Of a stretch of 64,000 nucleotides of DNA, positions 42,074 through 49,743 are shown piece by piece. Origin of the DNA: Treponema sp. (lineage in GTDB: Bacteria; Spirochaetota; Spirochaetia; Treponematales; Breznakiellaceae). The stretch spans positions 1-64,000 of the forward strand of contig WRMC01000004.1 of assembly GCA_009777335.1 (NCBI GenBank), read 5' to 3'. The notes beneath the pieces were generated by a model that ran no database searches, was not told the DNA's origin, and saw only the letters and a list, made by a program, of their open reading frames with translations. The position numbers were made by a program, and so were the translations under genes. The number at the start of each line of letters is the position of its first letter. Positions within the stretch are counted from its first letter, which is position 1.

Positions 42074-42535
42074 ATGGCTTTAGAAGCGATTATGAGTTCC
42101 CAGGAACGGGCCGCTGCCCAGGCTGCGGTAGATAACGCGAACAGGATGTTGGCCCAGGAGCTGGGTCAAAGGACCGTTTCGCCTAACCAATCCATGGGAA
42201 AAGATGATTTCCTTAGGATCCTGATTACCCAGTTACGGCATCAGGACCCCACTGCTCCCATGCAGGATACGGAATTTATTGCCCAGATGGCTCAATTTTC
42301 GAGCCTGGAACAGATGAGCAACATGGCCGCCGACTTTGCCCGGATGGCCCAGATGCTCCAACAGAGCGATGCCGCCAGCGTCCTCGGTAAGGGAGTGGAG
42401 CTTAACCTGGGTGATGACCAGGTAATCCAGGGGGTGGTTCAGGCCGTCACCCGGGATGAGATGCCCCAGATCCTCGTAAACGGCGTGTATTTTAACTGGG
42501 ACATGGTTACCAGGATCTTTGATCCCCGGGACTAG
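42074..42535 (+). CDS. flgD: Flagellar hook-capping scaffold FlgD
   Basis: A hook-cap protein of 153 residues that directs assembly of FlgE subunits. The conserved N-terminal block MGKDDFLRILITQLRHQDPTAPMQDTEFIAQMAQFSSLEQM (about 41-80) is the family signature, followed by a short beta domain (VLGKGVELNLGDDQVIQGVVQAVT). It lacks the larger Ig/FnIII-like insertion of enteric FlgD (about 230 residues), as is usual in spirochaetes. ATAGGAGCATAGG precedes the ATG. It is followed after 36 bases by flgE. Confidence 0.95.
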   Translation: MALEAIMSSQERAAAQAAVDNANRMLAQELGQRTVSPNQSMGKDDFLRILITQLRHQDPTAPMQDTEFIAQMAQFSSLEQMSNMAADFARMAQMLQQSDAASVLGKGVELNLGDDQVIQGVVQAVTRDEMPQILVNGVYFNWDMVTRIFDPRD

Positions 42536-42571
42536 GACCAACGACAGAAACATTAAGGAGACCAGCATACT

Positions 42572-43969
42572 ATGATGCGAAGCTTATTTTCTGGAGTTTC
42601 AGGACTTCAGAATCATCAGACCAGAATGGACGTAATTGGTAACAACATTGCCAACGTCAATACCACGGGCTTTAAAGGCAACCGGGTGAACTTTCAAGAT
42701 ATCTTTTACCAGCAACTTCAGGGCGCAGCCCGGCCCACCGAAACCTTGGGGGGCGTAAACCCCCGGGAAGTGGGTCTTGGGATGACCGTGGCGGCCATCG
42801 ATACGGTCCATACCCAGGGGGCCTTCCAGTCCACCGGTATAGGGACCGACCTGGCCATCCAGGGCATGGGCTTCTTCATCCTCGATGACCGGGGAACCCA
42901 GCTCTATACCCGGGCAGGGGCCTTTTCTCTGGACCGGGACGGAACCCTGGTAAACCCCGCCAACGGGATGAAGGTCCAGGGCTGGATGGCCCAGGAAATA
43001 GGGGGCCGGCAGTACCTGGATACCTCCCGGAGCATAGAGGATCTGATCATCCCCGTGGGGGCCAAGGACGAAGCCCGGGCCACCAGCATGGTATATTTCG
43101 CCAGTAACCTGGACAAGCGGATTCCGGAGCTCCCCGATGGAGCGACCCCCGAAGAAATCGCCATGGGTGCCTGGTCTACTTCTATCAATATTTATGATTC
43201 CTTCGGGGACATCCATGTCCTGGAAGTGGAATTTACCCGGGTGCCGGGGGTGAACAATAGCTGGCAGGGCCAGGTCTATGTGAACCGGAACGCCGATATC
43301 CCCACCAATGCCTCGGCGGGGTTAGGGGAACTTCCTCCAGAAGCTGGAGGAGCCTCCATCTTTACGGTGAACTTTAACAACCAGGGGACCCTCTTAAGCG
43401 CTGTGGATGCGGTGGGCAACGAATCGACCGCCGGCCAGGTGATAATGAACGTGGCCTTCGATGTTCAGAGCGCCACCCCCGGGGACGACGGTGAAATGGT
43501 CCGCCAGGTCTTCCAGCTCAACATGGGGCAGGTAGGGGGCTTGGTGAATTCCATGACCCAGTACGCCGAGCGGAGTTCCATGAAGATCTTCGAGCAGAAC
43601 GGCAACTCCATGGGCTACATGGAGAACTTCCGGATAGACGGCTCAGGGACCATCACCGGGATCTTTGACAACGGGACCACCCGGATCCTGGGGCAGGTAG
43701 CCCTGGCGAGCTTCGCCAACCAGGGGGGCTTGGAAAAGGCGGGGGACAATACCTTCCGAAGAACCAATAACTCGGGGAATGCCATGATTGATGCCTCGGG
43801 AGTAGCCGGCAAGGGAAGAATCATCGCCGGGGCTCTGGAAATGTCCAACATTGACATGGCCGATCAGTTTACCGACATGATCATCACCCAGAGGGGTTTC
43901 CAGGCCAGTTCCAGGACCATTCAGACGGCAGATCAGCTTTTACAAGAGCTGCTCACCCTGAAACGGTAG
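42572..43969 (+). CDS. flgE: Flagellar hook protein FlgE
   Basis: The structural hook protein, 465 residues. The N-terminal rod motif MRSLFSGVSGLQNHQTRMDVIGNNIANVNTTGFK (2-35) and the C-terminal EMSNIDMADQFTDMIITQRGFQASSRTIQTADQLLQELLTLKR pair to form the D0 coiled coil. In spirochaetes FlgE subunits self-crosslink by lysinoalanine between a Cys and a Lys. No Cys residue was found in the sequence as translated here, which is worth checking (see findings). TAAGGAG lies 9 bases before the ATGATG start. Confidence 0.95.
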   Translation: MMRSLFSGVSGLQNHQTRMDVIGNNIANVNTTGFKGNRVNFQDIFYQQLQGAARPTETLGGVNPREVGLGMTVAAIDTVHTQGAFQSTGIGTDLAIQGMGFFILDDRGTQLYTRAGAFSLDRDGTLVNPANGMKVQGWMAQEIGGRQYLDTSRSIEDLIIPVGAKDEARATSMVYFASNLDKRIPELPDGATPEEIAMGAWSTSINIYDSFGDIHVLEVEFTRVPGVNNSWQGQVYVNRNADIPTNASAGLGELPPEAGGASIFTVNFNNQGTLLSAVDAVGNESTAGQVIMNVAFDVQSATPGDDGEMVRQVFQLNMGQVGGLVNSMTQYAERSSMKIFEQNGNSMGYMENFRIDGSGTITGIFDNGTTRILGQVALASFANQGGLEKAGDNTFRRTNNSGNAMIDASGVAGKGRIIAGALEMSNIDMADQFTDMIITQRGFQASSRTIQTADQLLQELLTLKR

Positions 43970-43992
43970 TATAATAGAACATGGGGGATTGA

Positions 43993-44190
43993 GTGATTAA
44001 GGTAACCCGCTTAAACGGCATGGAGTATTTTATCAACCCCCATCAGATTGAGTCCATGCAGTTCCTTCCGGATACTACCCTGTTCATGCTTTCGGGCAAG
44101 CACCTGGTAATTAAGGAAGGAACTGATGAGATTCTTTCGCGGATTATTGAGTATCGAAAGAGAATCGGTGGATTCAAAAACGAGGAATAG
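43993..44190 (+). CDS. flbD: FlbD (SwrD-family) small flagellar protein
   Basis: The protein has 65 residues. IKVTRLNGMEYFINPHQIESMQFLPDTTLFMLSGKHLVIKEGTDEILSRIIEYRKRIG matches the full-length FlbD/SwrD family, which in Bacillus boosts flagellar torque through the stator. The start is GTG 43993 with GGGGGA 6 bases before. In other spirochaetes the next genes are motA and motB; here fliL starts only 9 bases after the stop. Confidence 0.93.
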   Translation: MIKVTRLNGMEYFINPHQIESMQFLPDTTLFMLSGKHLVIKEGTDEILSRIIEYRKRIGGFKNEE

Positions 44191-44199
44191 GAGTATAGC

Positions 44200-44757
44200 A
44201 TGGCTGATAGTGATGATCTGGACCTTGATGGAGGTGATTCTCCAGGGGTAGATTCGCCAAAACGTTCTTCCGGGGGCCTGGGGGCCCTTTTGCCGAATCT
44301 CTTGAAATTTGTGGCCATAGGGCTTGGGGCCCTCATTTTTATAGTCACCGTCTCGGTAATTACCTATAACATATTAAACCGGGGGGGCCGTTCCCAGACC
44401 ACTATTCCCGTGAGCTCCCCCTTCGTGGGGACCCGGCCTACCTTTTCGTTCTTTACCCTCATAGGTTCGGTCAGGACCTCCACCCGGGACCCCATTCCCC
44501 ATTCGGTGGTGGTGGACATGATCATAGGCTACGATGAGAACGATAATGCCTCGGCCATAGAATTAACCAGCCGCCTCTACGAGCTGCAGGATTTTGTCCG
44601 GGCCTATTTTAAGACCAAGACCGCTGCGGATCTCCGGCCCGAAAACGAAGCCCGGCTTAAGCAGGAGATCCTGGAACAGCTAAACACCAGGATGCTCAAC
44701 ACCGCCCGGGCCCGGATCATCCTCTTTAGGCAGCTCGATGTAATGCAGATGCAATAA
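44200..44757 (+). CDS. fliL: Flagellar basal-body/stator-associated protein FliL
   Basis: The protein has 185 residues. An acidic cytoplasmic N-terminus (1-30), one TM helix (about 35-60; LLKFVAIGLGALIFIVTVSVITYNIL) and a periplasmic domain related to stomatin/SPFH type (about 75-185) are visible. The C-terminal LNTRMLNTARARIILFRQLDVMQMQ is characteristic of FliL. It surrounds and supports the MotAB stator. Its normal neighbours motA and motB are missing. It is followed by a 63-base gap holding an internal promoter for fliM. Confidence 0.94.
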   Translation: MADSDDLDLDGGDSPGVDSPKRSSGGLGALLPNLLKFVAIGLGALIFIVTVSVITYNILNRGGRSQTTIPVSSPFVGTRPTFSFFTLIGSVRTSTRDPIPHSVVVDMIIGYDENDNASAIELTSRLYELQDFVRAYFKTKTAADLRPENEARLKQEILEQLNTRMLNTARARIILFRQLDVMQMQ

Positions 44758-44773
44758 AAGGGGATACAGCAGA

Positions 44774-44802
44774 TTGTCAAAGAACCGGGACTGTAGTATG
44801 AT
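44774..44802 (+). promoter_or_regulatory. Internal sigma70-type promoter before fliM
   Basis: TTGTCA (44774-44779) and TATGAT (44797-44802), spacing 17. The start point near 44809 leaves about 12 bases, including AAAGGTGG, before the fliM ATG. This would allow the switch and export genes to be expressed apart from the hook genes. Confidence 0.65.
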
Positions 44803-44820
44803 CAAACAAAGGTGGAGGGA

Positions 44821-45849
44821 ATGACCGAAGTACTGTCACAAGAAGAAATTGATCAGCTGCTCACAGCCATTAGTGCCGGTGAATCGGAACCCGGGGACCT
44901 GCGGCCCGCCGCAGATACCCGCAAGATAAAAATATACGATTTTAAACGGCCCGATAAATTCTCAAAAGAACAGATCCGCACCATTTCGATGATGCACGAG
45001 ACCTTTGCCCGGCTTACCACCACCAGCCTTTCGGCTCAGCTGCGCTCCATGGTTCATGTCCATGTGGCCTCGGTGGACCAGCTTACCTACGAAGAATTTA
45101 TCCGTTCCATCCCCACCCCCACGACCCTGGCGATCATCAACATGGACCCCCTTAAGGGGAATGCCATTTTGGAAGTAGATCCGGCTATCACCTTTTCCAT
45201 CATAGACCGCCTCTTTGGGGGCACCGGTGAGGGGACCAAGTCCCAGCACGAACTGACCGATATCGAATCTTCGGTCATGGAAGGGATCATAGTCCGCATC
45301 CTGGGCAATATGAGGGAGGCCTGGACCCAGGTCATAGACCTTAGGCCCCGGCTGGGACAGATAGACACGAACCCCCAGTTCGCCCAGATCGTCCCCCCCA
45401 CCGACATGGTGGTCCTGGTAACCCTGGAAACCCGCATTGGGGATGTGGAGGGGATGATCAACTTCTGCGTTCCCTACTTAACGATAGAACCCATCATTGG
45501 AAAGCTCTCTACCCAGTTCTGGTTCTCTACGGTACACCGGGGAACCACCACCGAGAATCTGACGGTCCTCAAGGAACGGCTTAACACCGTCGACGTGGAC
45601 GTGGTGGCAGAAATCGGCAAGATAAATATTCCTGTCCGGGAAGTCCTCTCCCTCCATGTGGGGGATGTGGTGCGGCTCTATAACACCAAGGTGGGGGACC
45701 CCTTTTCGCTTAACGTAGGGAACATGAGAAAGTTCCTCTGCCGGCCGGGGATCATCGGAAAGAAGATGGCCGTCCAGGTAACCAAGAAGCTGGCAGAGAT
45801 AGAACAGGAAGAATTCGACGAATTCGGCATGGAAGAAGATGCTCTCTAG
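44821..45849 (+). CDS. fliM: Flagellar motor switch protein FliM
   Basis: A C-ring protein of 342 residues that binds phospho-CheY. The N-terminal CheY-binding motif LSQEEIDQLL is at residues 5-14. The CheC-like middle domain covers about 40-230 (RTISMMHETFARLTTTSLSAQLR, IDRLFGGTGEG) and the SpoA C-terminal domain about 250-330 (VDVVAEIGKINIPVREVLSLHVGDVVRL). The start is the ATG at 44821; a GTG three codons upstream lies within the AGGTGGAGG ribosome-binding region. Confidence 0.96.
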   Translation: MTEVLSQEEIDQLLTAISAGESEPGDLRPAADTRKIKIYDFKRPDKFSKEQIRTISMMHETFARLTTTSLSAQLRSMVHVHVASVDQLTYEEFIRSIPTPTTLAIINMDPLKGNAILEVDPAITFSIIDRLFGGTGEGTKSQHELTDIESSVMEGIIVRILGNMREAWTQVIDLRPRLGQIDTNPQFAQIVPPTDMVVLVTLETRIGDVEGMINFCVPYLTIEPIIGKLSTQFWFSTVHRGTTTENLTVLKERLNTVDVDVVAEIGKINIPVREVLSLHVGDVVRLYNTKVGDPFSLNVGNMRKFLCRPGIIGKKMAVQVTKKLAEIEQEEFDEFGMEEDAL

Positions 45850-45859
45850 GAGAGGATCT

Positions 45860-45887
45860 TAAAGTCAAACCTAAAATAATTCGATAA
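45860..45887 (+). promoter_or_regulatory. Possible sigma28-type promoter before fliY
   Basis: TAAA (45860-45863) and CGATAA (45882-45887), with 18 bases between them, resemble the FliA/SigD consensus TAAA-n-GCCGATAA, although CC of the -10 is TC here. It is in the only sizeable gap (79 bases) between fliM and fliY. The match is partial. Confidence 0.35.
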
Positions 45888-45928
45888 TAAAGAGAGGCCA
45901 TAAGGCACTTTAATGAAGAGGTTAATAC

Positions 45929-47020
45929 ATGAGTGATGGTGCGCTTTCTCAAGACGAAATAGATGCATTGTTGGCAGGGGTAGATACGGCAGGATCGGGG
46001 CCCAGCCCCGCGGGAGGATCAGCTTCTTCCCCCTCGCCGGATGTTATCAAGGCTTTCCAGGAATTTCTCGCCGCAAACACGGGGGCCGAATCTTCGAACC
46101 TCTCCATGATGACCGGAGCTACCCTTACCCTGGGGGACCCGGAGCTTAGCTTCACCTCCAGGGACGAACTTTTGGAACAGCTCCCCGAAACGGTAACGGT
46201 GGTCAGGGCGGACTTTAACTCCGGGTTCCCCGGTGAGCATCTGTTTGTCCTCCCCGAAGATGCGGCCAAGAGCATCGCCAGTTTAATGAATAAAGAAGAA
46301 GACATTGAGATGGACGAGATGGCCATGTCGGTAATCGGTGAAGCTATATCCCAGCTGGTGGGAACCCAGATTACCGACCTGACCAAGAAGACCAACAATA
46401 AATCGATTGCCGCCATGGCCCCCGAGGCGGTGAATGTCCGCAAGGCCACAGCGGCCCTGCCGGGGGGTGAATTCTTAAGCGCCCTCTTTACCCTGGATAT
46501 GGGGGACGGCACCAGCCACCAGATGTGGGAGATCTACGGCGGCGGGGTAGCCCAGGACATAGGGCGGGCCCTCAACGCTCCCGTTCCTGCTGCCATGCCC
46601 GCCATGGCCATGAGCGGCGCAACTCCAGGGGGCATGCAGGGCATGTCCATGAACGCAATGCAAAGCATGGGAGGTGGTGGTATGTCATCCATGGGCAACC
46701 CGACTAATGTTCAATCTGTACAGTTTCCGAATTTAATGCCCCATACCACCCCCCAGGAAGCGGGTAATATCAACCTCATCATGGATGTCTACATGGAGAT
46801 GACCGTTGAGCTGGGCCGGACCCGGAAGCTCATCAAGGAAATCCTGGGCATGGGTGAGGGGACCATCATAGAGTTGGACAAACTCGCCGGGGAGCCCGTA
46901 GATATCCTGGTAAACCATAAGCTCATCGCCAAGGGGGAGGTAGTAGTCATCGACGAGAATTTCGGCGTCAGGGTGACCGAGATAGTTTCTCCCATGGAAC
47001 GGATGAACGACCTGGGCTAG
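45929..47020 (+). CDS. fliY: Flagellar motor switch protein FliY (FliN with CheC-like domain)
   Basis: A C-ring protein of 363 residues. LSQDEIDALLAGV (6-18) repeats the CheY-binding motif of FliM. A CheC-like region (about 40-215) follows. A Met/Gly-rich linker (about 224-262; AMPAMAMSGATPGGMQGM) precedes the FliN/SpoA domain (about 275-360; INLIMDVYMEMTVELGRTRKLIKEILGMGEGTIIELDKLAGEPVDILVNHKLIAKGEVVVID). FliY-type proteins may dephosphorylate CheY. AGAGG lies before the ATG. It is followed by a 101-base A+T-rich gap. Confidence 0.95.
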   Translation: MSDGALSQDEIDALLAGVDTAGSGPSPAGGSASSPSPDVIKAFQEFLAANTGAESSNLSMMTGATLTLGDPELSFTSRDELLEQLPETVTVVRADFNSGFPGEHLFVLPEDAAKSIASLMNKEEDIEMDEMAMSVIGEAISQLVGTQITDLTKKTNNKSIAAMAPEAVNVRKATAALPGGEFLSALFTLDMGDGTSHQMWEIYGGGVAQDIGRALNAPVPAAMPAMAMSGATPGGMQGMSMNAMQSMGGGGMSSMGNPTNVQSVQFPNLMPHTTPQEAGNINLIMDVYMEMTVELGRTRKLIKEILGMGEGTIIELDKLAGEPVDILVNHKLIAKGEVVVIDENFGVRVTEIVSPMERMNDLG

Positions 47021-47121
47021 GGGGCGAAAAAAAAATAATTTTTTTCCGCTTTAGTACTAGCATTTTTATCTCCAATGTATTAGAATAATCGTTAGTATTA
47101 GTAATTTTAGTCAGTTTTAAC
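47021..47121. promoter_or_regulatory. A+T-rich gap between fliY and fliO
   Basis: The longest A+T-rich stretch in the operon. GCGAAAAAAAA and TTTTTTTCCGC (47024-47050) form a hairpin of mostly A-U pairs next to the fliY stop. It could reduce read-through. No convincing -35/-10 pair restarting transcription for fliO was found. Confidence 0.4.
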
Positions 47122-47757
47122 TTGGGAGGGGAAAAACTGAAACTACCTCGGCCCCCTGTGGGCACCTTTCTTAGATCCCTATTGATCCTCTGCGGGCTTT
47201 TTATCCTTACGCCCTATCTTTCTGCCCAGGATGCAGATCCGCCGGTCATCGACGAATCGGCCATAATTCTGGGGGAAACACCCCTCAGCAGCCCCGGGGA
47301 AGAGGTTTCTTCCCTCATGGTGGTTTTTCGCATGGTCCTGGTCCTGGCCCTGGCGGCCCTGGCCATCTACGGAGTGGTGTTTTTTATCAAGCGCCTCGCC
47401 CGGCCCCAGGAGATCAAGGACCCCCACCTCAAAATTCTCGCCAGGATCCCCCTTACCAACGACAGCTATGCGGCGGTCCTCTCGGTGGGGGCCAAGGCCT
47501 GGCTCGTGGGGGGCGCTGCCGGGGGGATCAACCTCATCGCCGAGATAGATGACCCCGAATCCCTGGAAACCATGCTTTTGGATGATGCCCGCCGGACCGC
47601 CGAGGCCGAAACCAGGAGATTCCCCGATTTCCGGTCCCTCCTTTCTAAACGGGGGCTTCCCCCAGATACTGCCAATCAGGCCTCAGAGCTCCCCCCAGAT
47701 GATGAGCGGAGCATCCAATTGCGCCGGCAGCTGGATAGGCTAAGGGGGCTCCCATGA
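47122..47757 (+). CDS. fliO: Flagellar export apparatus protein FliO (FliZ-like)
   Basis: The protein has about 211 residues. A signal-like hydrophobic segment (about 14-34, ending LSAQ) and a second TM helix (about 65-90; VVFRMVLVLALAALAIYGVVFFIKRLA) are visible. The cytoplasmic FliO domain (LKILARIPLTNDSYAAVLSVGAKAWLVGGAAGGINLIAEI) follows, with a charged tail. The start is uncertain. A TTG at 47122 has no ribosome-binding site and itself lies in GGGAGGGG (47124-47131), which is placed 5 bases before a CTG at 47137 in the same frame. CTG may be the real start. It overlaps fliP by ATGA. Confidence 0.85.
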   Translation: MGGEKLKLPRPPVGTFLRSLLILCGLFILTPYLSAQDADPPVIDESAIILGETPLSSPGEEVSSLMVVFRMVLVLALAALAIYGVVFFIKRLARPQEIKDPHLKILARIPLTNDSYAAVLSVGAKAWLVGGAAGGINLIAEIDDPESLETMLLDDARRTAEAETRRFPDFRSLLSKRGLPPDTANQASELPPDDERSIQLRRQLDRLRGLP

Positions 47758-48581
47758 TCCGGCGGCTCATCATACTGGGGGCCCTCCTACTCTGCCTGGG
47801 GCCCGGCCTGGCTTTCGCCCAGGAGTTCCTGCCCCTCCCCGGCCAGCCCTTTACGGACCTGGAGGGCACCATGGGCATCCCCGAGGCCCTGCCCAATACG
47901 GGGATTCCTTTCATAGACCTTTCTATCCGCAACCCCGAAGACGGGGCAGAGGTGGCCTTTTCACTGCAGCTCCTCCTCCTTCTGACCCTGCTCTCCCTGG
48001 CCCCCAGCATTCTTATCCTTATGACCAGCTTTCTGAGGATTGCCATAGTTCTGGACTTTATTAAACGGGCCCTCTCGCTGCAGCAGGTGCCGCCGAACCA
48101 GGTACTCATGGGCATAGCCCTCTTTATGACCATCTTTATCATGTGGCCCACCTTTACCAGCATCTACGAAAACTCCTTTCAGCCCCTGGCGGCGGGGGAG
48201 ATAAGCGTCGAAGGGGCCTTTAGGGAGGCCGAAGGCCCCTTGAGGATCTTCATGTACAGCCAGATGCAGGGGAACCCCGGGAATATCCGGCTTTTTATGG
48301 CCATGCGGGGCCTGGATGCCCCGAACACCCTGGCGGATGTACCCAGCTATGTCCTTATCCCCGCTTTTATCCTCAGCGAGCTAACCATAGCCTTTAAGAT
48401 AGGGATCCTTCTTTTTATTCCCTTTATTGTCATCGACATGGTGGTGGCCAGTGCCCTCATGTCCATGGGGATGATCATGCTGCCCCCGGTTATGATCTCC
48501 ATGCCCTTTAAGCTCATCCTGTTTATTTTGGTAGACGGCTGGGGGCTCTTAACGAATCAGCTGATTCGTTCATTCTTGTGA
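47754..48581 (+). CDS. fliP: Flagellar type III export protein FliP
   Basis: An export-gate protein of 275 residues. It has a cleavable signal peptide (1-22, ending AFA), a periplasmic region and four TM helices. Signatures are LTLLSLAPSILILMTSFLRIAIVLDFIKRAL (about 77-107), LMGIALFMTIFIMWPTF and FIVIDMVVASALMSMGMIMLPPVMISMPFKLILFILVDGW (about 222-261). It assembles with FliQ and FliR as the core export pore. Start overlaps fliO (ATGA). Confidence 0.97.
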   Translation: MIRRLIILGALLLCLGPGLAFAQEFLPLPGQPFTDLEGTMGIPEALPNTGIPFIDLSIRNPEDGAEVAFSLQLLLLLTLLSLAPSILILMTSFLRIAIVLDFIKRALSLQQVPPNQVLMGIALFMTIFIMWPTFTSIYENSFQPLAAGEISVEGAFREAEGPLRIFMYSQMQGNPGNIRLFMAMRGLDAPNTLADVPSYVLIPAFILSELTIAFKIGILLFIPFIVIDMVVASALMSMGMIMLPPVMISMPFKLILFILVDGWGLLTNQLIRSFL

Positions 48582-48599
48582 GGACGGTAAGGAACAGTT

Positions 48600-48869
48600 A
48601 TGAGTGTCGGAGACGTTACATCGATAATCCGCGGAGGGGTCTTACAAGTCCTCATGATCGCCGCCCCCCTCTTGCTATCGGCCCTTATCGTGGGGCTCGT
48701 GGTGGCCATCCTGCAGGCCACCACCTCCATACAGGAGCAGACCCTGACCTTCGTTCCCAAGGTCTTCACCATCCTGTTAATGCTTGCCCTGCTGGGGGGC
48801 TGGATGCTCACCTCCCTGCAGGATTACACGATTAATTTATTTATGAGGATTCCTGATATGGCCCGTTAG
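48600..48869 (+). CDS. fliQ: Flagellar type III export protein FliQ
   Basis: The protein has 89 residues with two TM helices (about 16-40 and 50-75), the second starting IQEQTLTFVPKVFTILLMLALLGGWML, the family signature. AAGGAACAGTT precedes the ATG. It is an export-gate subunit packed around FliP and FliR. Confidence 0.96.
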   Translation: MSVGDVTSIIRGGVLQVLMIAAPLLLSALIVGLVVAILQATTSIQEQTLTFVPKVFTILLMLALLGGWMLTSLQDYTINLFMRIPDMAR

Positions 48870-48900
48870 GGCCCTAGAGGATGATAAGGAGCCAGGTACT

Positions 48901-49743
48901 TTGATAGAAAACCAGATGATTAACGACATTCTATCCTACGCCCCCATTTTTCTCCTTATCTCCGTCAGGGCCTTTGCAATGATGCAGACCGCCCCCCTTC
49001 TTAACTCCGAAACTATCCCCCAGATAGTAAGGCTGGCCCTTTCGGGCTTTGCCGCCTATGCGGCCTTTAGCGTTGCCCTCATCCGGGAATGGGTTATACC
49101 CCCCTTCGGTCTGGAGTTTGTGTTTATAGTCATAGGAGAGGGCCTCATAGGGATCATCATAGGCTTTTTCATGGCCATAGTCTTTGCGGCCTTTTCTACC
49201 GCCGGCCAGTTCTTTTCGCTCCAGATGGGCTTTGGGGCTTCGGAAACCTTTGACCCCCTCTCGCAGATCGAAAACCCCCTCTTGGGCCAGTACCTTAATA
49301 TCGTAGGGATGCTGATCTTCGTTACCATAGACGGCTTTAGGGAGCTCTTCCTGGGGGGTTTTCTCCGGTCCCTCCAGACCATCAATGTCTTTAGCCTTAT
49401 CCATGGGAGAGAAACCATAGTGTCCATGATGATGATGGGCCTCTCCCGGCTCTTCTTTGATGCCATTATTATCAGCCTTCCCATCCTGGGGACCCTCTTT
49501 CTTACCTCCCTTTCGACGGGGCTTATTTCCAAGGCGGCCCCCCAGATAAATATTTTGTCCGAGGGCTTCCCCATTTCCATTACCGTGGCCTTTTTAATCA
49601 TCTATACGGCCATGCCTTTTATGACCGAGATGTTCAGCCGGGTCATCATTTCCGGCTTTGAGGGCCTGCGGACCCTCTATATAGAGATAGGTCAAAGGGT
49701 CTCCCTGGGCAGTCCCGGGGGCCTTTTGGGGGTCTTCGTATGA
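48901..49743 (+). CDS. fliR: Flagellar type III export protein FliR
   Basis: An export-gate protein of 280 residues with about six TM helices. It contains ISVRAFAMMQTAPLLNSETIPQIVRLALSGFAAYAAF near the N-terminus, LIGIIIGFFMAIVFAAFSTAGQFFSLQMGFGASETFDP in the middle (about 81-118) and a FPISITVAFLIIYTAMPFMTEMF segment. The start is TTG 48901, with AAGGAG 8 bases before. It overlaps flhB by ATGA. Confidence 0.95.
   Translation: MIENQMINDILSYAPIFLLISVRAFAMMQTAPLLNSETIPQIVRLALSGFAAYAAFSVALIREWVIPPFGLEFVFIVIGEGLIGIIIGFFMAIVFAAFSTAGQFFSLQMGFGASETFDPLSQIENPLLGQYLNIVGMLIFVTIDGFRELFLGGFLRSLQTINVFSLIHGRETIVSMMMMGLSRLFFDAIIISLPILGTLFLTSLSTGLISKAAPQINILSEGFPISITVAFLIIYTAMPFMTEMFSRVIISGFEGLRTLYIEIGQRVSLGSPGGLLGVFV

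Noticed and set aside
47024-47050. Rho-independent terminator after fliY
   Set aside because: The stem is almost entirely A-U pairs with few G-C and the operon continues in the same direction; termination would be weak at best.
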